From an uncultured Pseudomonadota bacterium (GTDB lineage: Bacteria; Pseudomonadota; Gammaproteobacteria; Methylococcales; Methylomonadaceae), in assembly GCA_903867225.1 (NCBI GenBank), contig CAIPQN010000082.1:1-58164 (forward strand): DNA of 58,164 nt, given 5' to 3'. The notes under the pieces are model-generated. The model worked only from the letters and a program-made list of their open reading frames with translations, was not told where the DNA came from and did no database searches. Below, piece by piece: positions 45,334 through 52,996 of this stretch; within the stretch, counting starts at the first letter, position 1; each line of letters starts with the position of its first letter. Position numbers and translations under genes: made by a program.

Positions 45334-45702
45334 GTGAACCTAAAAGAGCAAATCGATAATCAACGTGCGTTTGGCAAAATCATTTGTCAGCGCATTAGCG
45401 AAGCGATTGTGAAATTGGGGTTTTCGGTGCAAACACCGATGAGTTTGCCTGATTTCAATGCGGCAGAATTTCGTTTGATTCTTGACCCGCTAACACAAGA
45501 TTCAAATTTAGCGGGTTATTGGTACAACGACAAAAAACAACGCATCGGACAAATTCAATTTAACAGCGACGGCAGTTTTTACGCCGAATACGATGTTGTG
45601 CAACCGCATCCAAGCAAAAAACAATTTTTTGTTGAAGCGATTAACGCTTGGGGACGCGAAGACAACATCAAAACCGAAGCCAAATTACTCGAATTGCCGT
45701 AA
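45334..45702 (+). CDS. Nif-cluster hypothetical protein
   Basis: 122 residues from GTG 45334 (AGAGG upstream; TTG 45325 is an alternative that overlaps the previous stop). A small alpha/beta protein with RLILDPLTQDSNLAGYWYNDKKQRIGQIQFNSDGSFYAEYDV. I do not recognise a family. The stop shares a base with the next ATG. Confidence 0.65.
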   Translation: MNLKEQIDNQRAFGKIICQRISEAIVKLGFSVQTPMSLPDFNAAEFRLILDPLTQDSNLAGYWYNDKKQRIGQIQFNSDGSFYAEYDVVQPHPSKKQFFVEAINAWGREDNIKTEAKLLELP

Positions 45703-46136
45703 TGAACATATTTAAAAATCATCGTTTATTACTTCTCTACAAAGGCGACATCAGCGCGTTAGTTTTGTTTGCTCAACAAGAAAATAGCGGCATTTGTTTT
45801 CCAGAAGCGTTGCCTGCGTTATCTGAAATTCTCGAATTCGACGAAACTGAAATCAGCGAAATCAATCTGCATCCTGCGTTATTACTCAAAGCTCTCAATC
45901 AGCATTTGGATTTAGATGATGATTTGTTGAAAATCGAACCGACTTTTTGTGAACGAATCGACACGCCGAATGGCGTAATGACCGTTTATTTGGCGCGATT
46001 CACTTTGCTTGATCCGCCTCACAAACTGCTTGAAAGCCGTCATTTAAAACTAAAAACCTTAACCGAATTGCGCCGTCAATCGCCCGCCGAAATGGAATTA
46101 TTGCGACGGGCTTACGTCAAAGTGATGGAAGGTTAA
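45702..46136 (+). CDS. Nif-cluster hypothetical protein, coupled to the preceding gene
   Basis: 144 residues from ATG 45702, which overlaps the previous TAA by one base. Leu/Glu-rich and soluble, ending in LRRQSPAEMELLRRAYVKVMEG. No motif I can name. The two genes at 45.3-46.1 kb are presumably a functional pair. Confidence 0.65.
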   Translation: MNIFKNHRLLLLYKGDISALVLFAQQENSGICFPEALPALSEILEFDETEISEINLHPALLLKALNQHLDLDDDLLKIEPTFCERIDTPNGVMTVYLARFTLLDPPHKLLESRHLKLKTLTELRRQSPAEMELLRRAYVKVMEG

Positions 46137-46186
46137 AAACAAAACCATTTAATTATTTATCAATTTTTTACCAAAGGAGTTACACC

Positions 46187-46405
46187 ATGAGCGTTAAAGC
46201 AATTAAAGAATTTTCTGAAAAAGCGAAAGCCAATCCAGAACTTGGCGAAAAATTAAAAGCAGCTGTAAAAATGAAAGAATTACGCGCCCTTTTTGAAGAA
46301 AACGGTTTGGAATATCACGAAGATTCATTTTATCCGCCGAACGAACCGCAATTTGTTGAAGAACAACTTTCTGAAAAAATGGCAAAGGCTTTGTTGAGAG
46401 TTTAA
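46187..46405 (+). CDS. Nif11-like small protein
   Basis: 72 residues. The N-terminal half fits the Nif11 domain (SVKAIKEFSEKAKANPELGEKLKAAVKMKELRALFEENGLEY). No Gly-Gly processing site or core peptide follows, and no modification enzyme is nearby. It is thus more likely a nif-cluster protein than a peptide precursor. A clear AAGGAG precedes the ATG; the next gene begins 6 bases after it. Confidence 0.75.
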   Translation: MSVKAIKEFSEKAKANPELGEKLKAAVKMKELRALFEENGLEYHEDSFYPPNEPQFVEEQLSEKMAKALLRV

Positions 46406-46411
46406 GCCGAA

Positions 46412-47656
46412 ATGTTTGATTTGACGGATTTGGAGTTTAACGAATCAGAACTACCGATTTCGTCTGATTTGTACATTCCAGAAGCCAGTGAATGTATGCG
46501 GTGCGGGCAATGCGTCAGCGGTTGCCCGACGTTTCGTTTGTTTCAAATCCATGAAGAAACGCCACGAAGTCGCATTCGCACAATTAGTAAAATTTTGGTC
46601 GAAAATTTACCCGTTAGCGCGGACGAATTGGCACATTTAAATAATTGTATTCAATGTCGCGCTTGTGAAATAAGTTGTCCGAATCAAATGCGTTATGGCG
46701 AATTATTCGACCAGGCGCAGGCGAAATTACAAACGCCGTTGAAACCATTGGCGAAAGCCGCATTTTATTTGATTGAAAACAAAAAACAATGCGCTGGGTT
46801 GCTGCCATTTGTGAAAGGTTATTTAAAATCTGGGCTGCAAAAACCGTTGCGAAATTCTGGAATTTTAGAAAAATTGAATTTGGCGAATGCTGAAAAACTC
46901 TTGAGTGAACCCGCGTTAAAACCGTTGTTTGAAAATTATCCGACAAATGGCGTTTCGCGTGAAAAGGTTGCTTTATTCACGGGTTGTATTGCCGAACATT
47001 TTGATCGTGAAACGTTGGAAGCGGCGATTAAATTGCTCAACGCTAATGGTTTCAACGTTCAAATTCCAAAAACACAAAGTTGCTGTGGCGCGATTCATCG
47101 GCACAATGGGAAATCTGCTACACATTTAATCGAAAATAATTTTGCTGTTTTGAACGCGCTCGATGTTGACGCGATAATTCACGTTGCGACGGGTTGTGGC
47201 GCGATGTTGAAAGAATATGAAAACGAAGATTTTAAACGGCGGTTGTTTGATATTAACGATTTTTTATTGGCGAATTGGTCAGTTGATTTACAACTTTTGT
47301 CCTCGAATTTAAAAGTTGCCGTTCACGAACCGTGCAGTCAACGAAACGTTTTGAAAAATCAGCAGAGCGTTTATGCGTTGTTGCAAAAAATTCCGAATTT
47401 GACGATTGAAACATTGGCGGATAATCAGATTTGTTGCGGTTCGGGCGGAAGTTATATGCTGACGCATCCTGAAAACTCGGCGCAATTGCGCGATTTGAAA
47501 CAGCAAATTATTAACGATGCGAACATTGATTTAGTGGTGAGCAGTAATTTTGGTTGTGTGATTCATCTCAATTCAGATGAAACAAAAGTTGTGCATCCGT
47601 TGGTTTTTCTTGCGGAACATCAAAAGAAAAATTCGCCTAAAAATTTTACCCTTTAA
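46412..47656 (+). CDS. GlcF/HdrD-type Fe-S oxidoreductase subunit
   Basis: 414 residues. Two [4Fe-4S] motifs, CMRCGQCVSGCP and CIQCRACEISCP, lie in the first 90 residues. Two CCG domains follow (SCCGAIHRHNG and ICCGSGGSYMLTHPE), as in the glycolate oxidase iron-sulphur subunit and heterodisulfide reductases. The flavin partners (glcD, glcE) are absent here. It follows the Nif11-like gene by 6 bp, so it may be part of the nif transcript. Which flavoprotein it serves is not clear. Its 3' end overlaps convergent rtcB by 11 bases. Confidence 0.82.
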   Translation: MFDLTDLEFNESELPISSDLYIPEASECMRCGQCVSGCPTFRLFQIHEETPRSRIRTISKILVENLPVSADELAHLNNCIQCRACEISCPNQMRYGELFDQAQAKLQTPLKPLAKAAFYLIENKKQCAGLLPFVKGYLKSGLQKPLRNSGILEKLNLANAEKLLSEPALKPLFENYPTNGVSREKVALFTGCIAEHFDRETLEAAIKLLNANGFNVQIPKTQSCCGAIHRHNGKSATHLIENNFAVLNALDVDAIIHVATGCGAMLKEYENEDFKRRLFDINDFLLANWSVDLQLLSSNLKVAVHEPCSQRNVLKNQQSVYALLQKIPNLTIETLADNQICCGSGGSYMLTHPENSAQLRDLKQQIINDANIDLVVSSNFGCVIHLNSDETKVVHPLVFLAEHQKKNSPKNFTL

Positions 47657-48842
47657 CGCACAAAATCTGTTTCAACGTATGCACGACTCCCACCAAATCA
47701 CTTTGATTTGCCATGACCACATCAATATCTTTGTATGCCGACGGAATTTCATCCAGCACGCCTTTGTCTTTAGGACAAATCACGCCTTCGGTTTGCGCGA
47801 TTAAATCCGCCGTCGTAAATTCTTTTTCAGCGGCGGTGCGGCTCATTTTTCGACCTGCACCGTGAGCGCAAGAATGAAAACTTTCAGCGTTTCCTTTGCC
47901 ACGCACAATGTAAGATTTCGCGCCCATGCTGCCTGGAATAATTCCTAAATCACCTGCTCTTGCTCGAATCGCGCCTTTTCGCGTTACCCAAACATTCGCG
48001 TCAAAATGATGTTCATGAGCAACGTAATTGTGATGACAATTCACCGCTTCGGTCGTGATTTCAAATGGTGACAAATGCCGTTTCAACGCCGCCAATACTA
48101 AATCGAGCATCGCTTGGCGATTTTCAAAAGCGTAACGTTGCGCCCAATCCACAGCGTGCGTGTAATCATTGAAATGTTCGCAACCTTCGGGAAAATACGC
48201 CAAATCACGGTCGGGCAATTGAATGAACCACTGTTCCATATCTTTTCGCGCCAACTCAATAAAATAATTGCCGATAGCGTTGCCAATCCCACGACTGCCT
48301 GAATGCAACATAATCCAAAGCCGTTGCTGTTCGTCCAAACACAACTCGATAAAATGATTGCCGCTGCCGAGCGTTCCCATTTGGCAAATCCAACTCGATG
48401 ATTTACCAAACGATTTGAGCAATTTCGGATGTTTTTCAGTCATCAACATCAGTTGCGCTTCAAACGGCAACGCCCGTTCAACCAACGCATGGTCTTCTTT
48501 ATGTTGGTCACGTCCGACAGGAATATCACGACTGATTTGGTCAAAAAGCGTTTTTAGCAATTTTTCATCAATGTCATTCGCCGTCAAAGACAAACGGCAC
48601 GCAATCATCCCGCAGCCAATATCCACGCCGACTGCCGCAGGAATAATCGCTTTGTGGCAGGCAATCACACTGCCAATCGTCGCGCCAATTCCCGTATGAA
48701 CATCAGGCATCGCGGCGACGTGTTTGTGAATAAAGGGCAAATTCGCAATGTTGCTGAGTTGTTGTTTGGCACGGTCTTCGATTTCGTCAGTCCAAATTTT
48801 GACAGGTACATTGCCTTCGGTCAGTACGGTTTTAATTGTCAT
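47646..48842 (-). CDS. rtcB: RtcB RNA ligase
   Basis: 398 residues. Joins 2',3'-cyclic-phosphate or 3'-phosphate RNA ends to 5'-OH ends with GTP and Mn2+. MPDVHTGIGATIGSV, AVGVDIGCGMIA, LGSGNHFIEL and LHSGSRGIGN carry the metal ligands. The guanylylated His lies in SCAHGAGRKMSR. It lies 9 bp behind the Doc toxin gene, so it may be expressed with it. No rtcA or rtcR is nearby. Confidence 0.95.
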   Translation of the reverse strand: MTIKTVLTEGNVPVKIWTDEIEDRAKQQLSNIANLPFIHKHVAAMPDVHTGIGATIGSVIACHKAIIPAAVGVDIGCGMIACRLSLTANDIDEKLLKTLFDQISRDIPVGRDQHKEDHALVERALPFEAQLMLMTEKHPKLLKSFGKSSSWICQMGTLGSGNHFIELCLDEQQRLWIMLHSGSRGIGNAIGNYFIELARKDMEQWFIQLPDRDLAYFPEGCEHFNDYTHAVDWAQRYAFENRQAMLDLVLAALKRHLSPFEITTEAVNCHHNYVAHEHHFDANVWVTRKGAIRARAGDLGIIPGSMGAKSYIVRGKGNAESFHSCAHGAGRKMSRTAAEKEFTTADLIAQTEGVICPKDKGVLDEIPSAYKDIDVVMANQSDLVGVVHTLKQILCVKG

Positions 48843-48851
48843 TTCAGTTTC

Positions 48852-49241
48852 TCAATCTCGTTTTATTTCAGAATGTTGTTTAAGCAAAACCGCCAATTCA
48901 GTACGTTGCATTGCATTTGTTGTTACGGCAATAACGGTGTCATAAAGTAATGCGTTACTAATGGTTGGTCGAATACCGTTTTTGACTAAAAACACGAACA
49001 TACAAGCTGTTGCGGTGCGTTTATTACCATCCAAAAATGGATGATTGTTTGCAATCGAATAACAATACTGAGCGGCGGTTTCGTAAATATCTTGCGTGTA
49101 ATGCCAAGTTTGTTGTGCCGCGCCTAAAGCCGATTCAAGCAAACCGTTATCTCGTACACCGTTGAGACCGCCAAAACGTTCAACTTGTTGCTGGTGCATT
49201 TTTAAAGCCAGCGATTTGTTGATAAAAAATAATTCCGCCAT
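48852..49241 (-). CDS. doc: Doc-family Fic toxin
   Basis: 129 residues from ATG 49241, one base after the antitoxin stop. The Fic motif HPFLDGNKRTA is intact. In Doc toxins of phage P1 type this domain phosphorylates EF-Tu. The N-terminal ELFFINKSLALKMHQQQVERFGG is Doc-like. A longer in-frame start 21 bases upstream overlaps the antitoxin. Confidence 0.88.
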   Translation of the reverse strand: MAELFFINKSLALKMHQQQVERFGGLNGVRDNGLLESALGAAQQTWHYTQDIYETAAQYCYSIANNHPFLDGNKRTATACMFVFLVKNGIRPTISNALLYDTVIAVTTNAMQRTELAVLLKQHSEIKRD

Positions 49242-49242
49242 T

Positions 49243-49449
49243 TCACTGTGCCAATTTTTCAAATGTTTCAGCGTACTGTTCCATCAATTGCTCGTGAATC
49301 AATAATGCGTCCGTATCATCTTGAATGCTTTGTTGTTCAAGATTTTTTTTAAGTAATCCAATCACAAAATCTAGCGGTGTCATGTGTTTATTTTGTGCTG
49401 CAATGCTCAATGACATTTCTAATTCGTCAGGAATGGTTAAAGTCATCAT
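49243..49449 (-). CDS. Ribbon-helix-helix type antitoxin of the Doc pair
   Basis: 68 residues. The short beta strand TLTIPDELEMSLSIAAQNKHMTPLDFVIGLL suggests a ribbon-helix-helix DNA-binding part, and the acidic C-terminal tail would cover the toxin. It immediately precedes doc on the same strand. Confidence 0.8.
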   Translation of the reverse strand: MMTLTIPDELEMSLSIAAQNKHMTPLDFVIGLLKKNLEQQSIQDDTDALLIHEQLMEQYAETFEKLAQ

Positions 49450-49463
49450 ATTTTTTGCTCCAG

Positions 49464-49598
49464 TTATAAAAAAGTTTCATCATAAAGTTTTGGCAAAATA
49501 TCACCTGCTTTGCCGTGCATTAGCACAACCAAATGTTTAGCGGTTTTGATTTTTTCGATTAAGGCGGTTGGAATAGTTGGCGCGTTAAATATGTTCAT
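49464..49598 (-). pseudogene. Internally deleted Sir2/CobB-type deacetylase
   Basis: A 44-residue frame with a good ribosome site (GAGGAA). It starts like a CobB-type sirtuin (IPTALIEKIKTAKHLVVL, where TGAGxSxESGIP would follow) and then jumps to what looks like the sirtuin C-terminus (HGKAGDILPKLYDE, as in RGKAGEVLPALV). About 190 residues including the whole active site are gone, in frame. The product should be inactive. The identification rests on two short matches. Confidence 0.55.
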
Positions 49599-49651
49599 GT
49601 TGAATTTCCTCGTCGTTATTTTTTAGGGCGAGGCAATCATAATTTATTAAC

Positions 49652-49671
49652 GCGACATAACTGGACGTTTT
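49652..49671. promoter_or_regulatory. 20-bp motif shared with the WYL regulator promoter
   Basis: GCGACA-N4-TGGACGTTTT. The same 20 bases with three changes stand at 51880-51899 before the WYL regulator gene. Possible common operator. Confidence 0.4.
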
Positions 49672-49676
49672 AGAAA

Positions 49677-49916
49677 TTAAAATGAAAATAATTTTTTAGA
49701 AAAAACAAACCCTTTCGTATTCATTATCGCTAAATAACGAATACGAAAAGACTCGCGGTCTTTGTGTTTGCCTTTGCGTGAATAAACAGTGCGGTCACGG
49801 AAAAATCCCGCTTTATTAACGTGATGAGCAAATTTAGCCACAGGATTTTGCGGTAATTGCTCTTTTAACTTTTGCAACTCAATTTTGAGTTCATGTTTTA
49901 GTTTTTTCTTGGTCAT
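49677..49916 (-). CDS. arfA: ArfA-like ribosome-rescue factor, terminator inside the gene
   Basis: 79 residues, small and basic. NPVAKFAHHVNKAGFFRDRTVYSRKGKHKDRESF resembles the ArfA rescue factor, including the SRKGKH segment, which binds stalled ribosomes lacking a stop codon. The 3' part of the coding sequence contains a perfect 10-bp stem (49713-49722 with 49739-49748) followed on the coding strand by GGGTTTGTTTTTT. E. coli arfA likewise has a hairpin in its reading frame, so that a truncated non-stop mRNA links its expression to tmRNA. This supports the call. Another basic-protein family (DUF7230-like) is the alternative. Confidence 0.6.
   Translation of the reverse strand: MTKKKLKHELKIELQKLKEQLPQNPVAKFAHHVNKAGFFRDRTVYSRKGKHKDRESFRIRYLAIMNTKGFVFSKKLFSF
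49713..49748 (-). terminator. Hairpin inside the arfA-like coding sequence
   Basis: TTTCGTATTC and its complement with a 16-base loop; T-rich tract follows on the minus strand. Transcripts ending here would lack the last ~18 codons and the stop. Confidence 0.6.
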
Positions 49917-49946
49917 AAGTAATCCTCATTGGTTGTGAAAAAAATT

Positions 49947-50111
49947 TTAATACGCATTTTCAGACAAATTCAAAACAAATTGCACCACATCTTTGTCGTA
50001 AGTTTGAAAATATAACGTCCAGTTTTTGATTTGGTATTTTTCGATTTCTAGTGGCAGGAAGTAGCCTATGCCTGATTTGTTTTTGCTAAATTCTGCCACA
50101 GCACACCACTT
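49947..50111 (-). other. 54-codon open stretch in frame behind the mrr-like stop
   Basis: Directly after the TAA of the Mrr-like gene the same frame stays open: KWCAVAEFSKNKSGIGYF ... YDKDVVQFVLNLSENAY, then TAA. There is no good start codon. Its end (DVVQFVLN) resembles the end of the upstream protein (DVAKFVLKYAP). It could be a C-terminal extension cut off by a stop mutation, a readthrough product or a remnant of another gene. Confidence 0.4.
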
Positions 50112-51065
50112 TTATAATCTGAACAACAAATCAGGCGCGTATTTCAAAACAAATTTTGCAACGTCGTCGCCAGCTACTAAATCAATCGGACAACCTATTT
50201 CTTCCGATACTTTTTGAATTTCAGTTTCTAATTGCTCTGTTCTTTGAGCAGTTGTAATTATCATTCCAGCCGATGCACCATATTCTTTTATGCCTGTTTT
50301 AACTTGTCCAACAGCTGTCAAATCGTAATGCTTGTCTTCAAAAGATTTAATTTGTACGACAATTTTATGCTCAAATCCTATAACATTTGTTGTGATAATT
50401 AAATCCGCCCCGTGATCTGATTTCCATCCAAATCCATTTTCATTAACATCGACAACGCCTGCGATTCGTCTAAAAACCATTGCCAAAAAACGCTCTAAAT
50501 CTTTTCCTCTATGAGATGTGTGAATCAATGAGGTTATTTTTTCAAGAAATTTATCTGTTTCATCTCGCAAATGAAAAAGATTTTTACTTTCTCCATTTTG
50601 CAAAGTAACTCTGTTCTGTTTTAGATTCTCTAATGATTGAAGAAAGTCTTGCACAGCATAAATTCTTTGGCATCGTCTCATTGGTCTAAGATTTACGGAT
50701 GGTAAAACATTTTCATTTCGTCTATCGAACTCAATAACACTGTTTTTATCAATTTCAATAACATGCCTAAAATCCACACCCCAACTGCATTTCAATCCTT
50801 CATCAAAAGCATATTTAGCAGTAACTTTTGCGGCTACGCATTTCCCCCAGCTAGGTGTATTGATATGTACAATCCAATCGTCAACTTCTATTTCAAGCAA
50901 AAATAATTGCTTTGAATGGCAGTCAGACCAAGTTTCACCCAGTAAATTATTTTCATCTTTTTCCGACCAACCGAATCTCGATTTACCATTTTTGACTGAT
51001 TGATAAACTAATTCTTTTTCTTTTGCGTATTTGTCTTCAACGCCATTAAAAGCCCATACTTTCAT
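50112..51065 (-). CDS. Mrr-type restriction endonuclease-like protein
   Basis: 317 residues. The C-terminal ~150 residues are an Mrr-cat PD-(D/E)XK domain: GKDLERFLAMVFRRIAGVVDV, GADLIITT, VVQIKSFEDKHYDLTAVGQVKTGIKEYGASAGMIITT, with Asp and Gln-x-Lys in the active-site places. The N-terminal ~130 residues are of unknown type and rich in Trp (SWGKCVAAKV, CSWGVDFRHVI), perhaps for target or modified-base recognition. Mrr proteins cut methylated DNA. No methylase is adjacent. Confidence 0.82.
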   Translation of the reverse strand: MKVWAFNGVEDKYAKEKELVYQSVKNGKSRFGWSEKDENNLLGETWSDCHSKQLFLLEIEVDDWIVHINTPSWGKCVAAKVTAKYAFDEGLKCSWGVDFRHVIEIDKNSVIEFDRRNENVLPSVNLRPMRRCQRIYAVQDFLQSLENLKQNRVTLQNGESKNLFHLRDETDKFLEKITSLIHTSHRGKDLERFLAMVFRRIAGVVDVNENGFGWKSDHGADLIITTNVIGFEHKIVVQIKSFEDKHYDLTAVGQVKTGIKEYGASAGMIITTAQRTEQLETEIQKVSEEIGCPIDLVAGDDVAKFVLKYAPDLLFRL

Positions 51066-51095
51066 TTTTGTTTTCCCACTTGATAATTAAATTGA

Positions 51096-51127
51096 GTTTT
51101 CAGTGTACATGAAAATACACTGAAAAC
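51096..51127. repeat. 12-bp perfect inverted repeat before the mrr-like gene
   Basis: GTTTTCAGTGTA, 8 bases, then its exact complement, 31 bases upstream of the start codon and 12 bases after the ftsE stop. It has no T-run on the ftsE side, so it may be an operator or a mRNA stabiliser rather than a terminator. Confidence 0.6.
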
Positions 51128-51139
51128 GTGTTCGTCTTT

Positions 51140-51832
51140 TCAGCATGAAGGACGCATATCAGAAATAAGTTCCCCATGTTCTAACGTCAAAACTCGATGA
51201 TTCAATTTTGAAATGAGAGAAATATCGTGCGAGACAATCAAAACGGTTATGCCTGTTTTTTGGAATTGTTCAAATAATTTCATAATTTCTGCCGATAAAT
51301 CGGGGTCTAAATTTCCTGTTGGTTCGTCAGCTAAAATCAATTTTTGTTGTGGAACGCCAACGACAACCGCACGGGCAATGCCTACTCGTTGCTGTTCGCC
51401 ACCCGATAAAGTTTCTGGATATTTTTTCTCTTTTCCACGCAAACCGACTTTATCAAGTACAGCTCGCACGCGCCCAGCAATTTCACCAGAACTATAGCCC
51501 ATAACAATCATCGGCAATGCTACGTTATCAAACACAGTGCGACCATTCAGCAATTTATAGTCCTGAAAAATCAAGCCCATTTCCCTGCGAATAAATGGTA
51601 TTTGACTTGATTTCACCTTGGTAAGATTATGATTATTGAAGGTAATTTGTCCGCGTAGCTGATATTTTTCAGCATCTAGCATCAGCGCAATCGATTTAAA
51701 AATCGTACTTTTTCCTGCGCCAGAATGCCCTGTTAAAAAAGCAATTTCGCCTTTTGCTAATTCAAAACTCACATTCCGCAACACCTCGCCAACTTCGGAG
51801 TGACGCACACTAACATTATTGAATTTCAACAT
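51140..51832 (-). CDS. ftsE: FtsE, cell-division ABC ATPase, without FtsX beside it
   Basis: 230 residues clearly of FtsE type: AFLTGHSGAGKST (Walker A), GLIFQDYKLLNGRTVFDNVALP, LSGGEQQRVGIARAV signature, LILADEPTGNLDP (Walker B), IVSHD. FtsE with the membrane protein FtsX controls peptidoglycan hydrolases at the septum. ftsX normally follows at once. Here the next gene on the strand encodes the Mrr-like nuclease, and no FtsX is in the window. It is divergent from the WYL regulator. Confidence 0.92.
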   Translation of the reverse strand: MLKFNNVSVRHSEVGEVLRNVSFELAKGEIAFLTGHSGAGKSTIFKSIALMLDAEKYQLRGQITFNNHNLTKVKSSQIPFIRREMGLIFQDYKLLNGRTVFDNVALPMIVMGYSSGEIAGRVRAVLDKVGLRGKEKKYPETLSGGEQQRVGIARAVVVGVPQQKLILADEPTGNLDPDLSAEIMKLFEQFQKTGITVLIVSHDISLISKLNHRVLTLEHGELISDMRPSC

Positions 51833-51879
51833 TTTTGTTCCTTTTAGTTTTTGTTGAAGCGACAGTGTAAAACATCAAT

Positions 51880-51899
51880 GCGACAAACTTGGACGTTTT
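51880..51899. promoter_or_regulatory. Second copy of the 20-bp motif, between ftsE and the WYL regulator
   Basis: GCGACA-N4-TGGACGTTTT; 17 of 20 bases match 49652-49671. A shorter core, AACTGGACGTT, also occurs on the minus strand at 50012-50027. The site has imperfect dyad symmetry. It is a candidate operator for the adjacent regulator. Confidence 0.45.
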
Positions 51900-51964
51900 C
51901 ATAAAAAATTTCACAATTGATGCTATAGTTTTTGAAACTATCCGCAGACTTTAAAGGAAAACCG

Positions 51965-52996
51965 ATGGAGAGCTTATTACGCTATTTCGATATGTTGTGC
52001 TTGATTCCGAAAGCACCGAATTCAATTTCGACACCTGAAATTTTAGAAAAACTGCAAAATATGGACTACGCCGTTGATTTACGAACGGTGCAACGTGATT
52101 TGGTGAAACTGTCTGCGTCGCCGTTATTTCCGATTGCGAACACTGAAAACACCAAACCGTTGCGTTGGTTTTGGATTGATAATTCAAGTCCGATGCAATT
52201 GCCGATGATTTCAACCGATGAAGCCTTGACGTTCAAATTGGCTGAAATGTTTCTTGAACCGTTGTTGCCGCCTTCGGTTCGAGCGCGTTTAACGGGTTAT
52301 TTTGATTTGGCGGACAAGCGTTTGAAAGAATCCAAATTTGAGCATTGGATTGAGAAAGTTGGCATTGTGCCGAATAATTTGCCTTTGTTGCCAGCCGAAA
52401 TTGAGCCTTCTGTTTTGGCAGTGGTTTATGAAGCGTTACTCAAAAATCTTCGTTTCAAAGCGACTTATCAAGCCGTCAACAAATCGCCAAAAATTTATGA
52501 AATCAATCCGTTGGGTTTGGTTTTTCGCCACAACAGCATTTATTTGGTTGCCACGATTTTTGATTACACCGACGTAAAACAATTGGCATTACATCGATTT
52601 AAAGAGGCAGAATTAAGCGACCGCATTGTTTTGGTGCCAGCGGATTTTGCGTTGGAAGATTACATTGCACAAGGTAGTTTTAGTTACCCTGTCGATAATC
52701 ATTTGAAAGACATCACGCTAAAACTGAAAGTGAATGGTTTTTTGAAACAAATGTTGTTGGAAACCCCGCTTTGCGAGAAACAGAAAATTAGCGATATTGA
52801 CGATGAGCATTATTTGTTAGAAGCCACCGTCACGAACACAGAACAATTGCACTGGTGGATTCGCAGTTTTGGTTCTGGAATTGAAGTGCTTGAACCATTG
52901 GAATTACGCGAAGCATTTGTGTTGGAAGCGGAAGCATTGAGTGAAATGTATTGCAAAAGCGATAATCATCTCAATTCAAAATCGACATTCCTTTAA
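51965..52996 (+). CDS. WYL-domain transcriptional regulator
   Basis: 343 residues from ATG 51965 (AAAGGA upstream). The N-terminal winged helix (LLRYFDMLCLIP...TPEILEKLQNMDYAVDLRTVQRDLVKLS) binds DNA; the WYL domain covers ~160-260 (LRFKATYQAVNK, INPLGLVFRHNSIYLVATIF, QLALHRFKEAEL); a WCX-type C-terminal part (LLEATVTNTEQLHWWIRSFGSGIEVLEP) follows. WYL regulators of this layout (BrxR/CapW) repress phage-defence loci. An Mrr nuclease, a toxin-antitoxin pair and rtcB are close by, but co-regulation is an inference. Confidence 0.88.
   Translation: MESLLRYFDMLCLIPKAPNSISTPEILEKLQNMDYAVDLRTVQRDLVKLSASPLFPIANTENTKPLRWFWIDNSSPMQLPMISTDEALTFKLAEMFLEPLLPPSVRARLTGYFDLADKRLKESKFEHWIEKVGIVPNNLPLLPAEIEPSVLAVVYEALLKNLRFKATYQAVNKSPKIYEINPLGLVFRHNSIYLVATIFDYTDVKQLALHRFKEAELSDRIVLVPADFALEDYIAQGSFSYPVDNHLKDITLKLKVNGFLKQMLLETPLCEKQKISDIDDEHYLLEATVTNTEQLHWWIRSFGSGIEVLEPLELREAFVLEAEALSEMYCKSDNHLNSKSTFL

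Noticed and set aside
46187..46405. Nif11-like gene as a ribosomal peptide natural-product precursor
   Set aside because: No Gly-Gly cleavage site, no core peptide and no modifying enzyme nearby; it ends shortly after the Nif11 domain.
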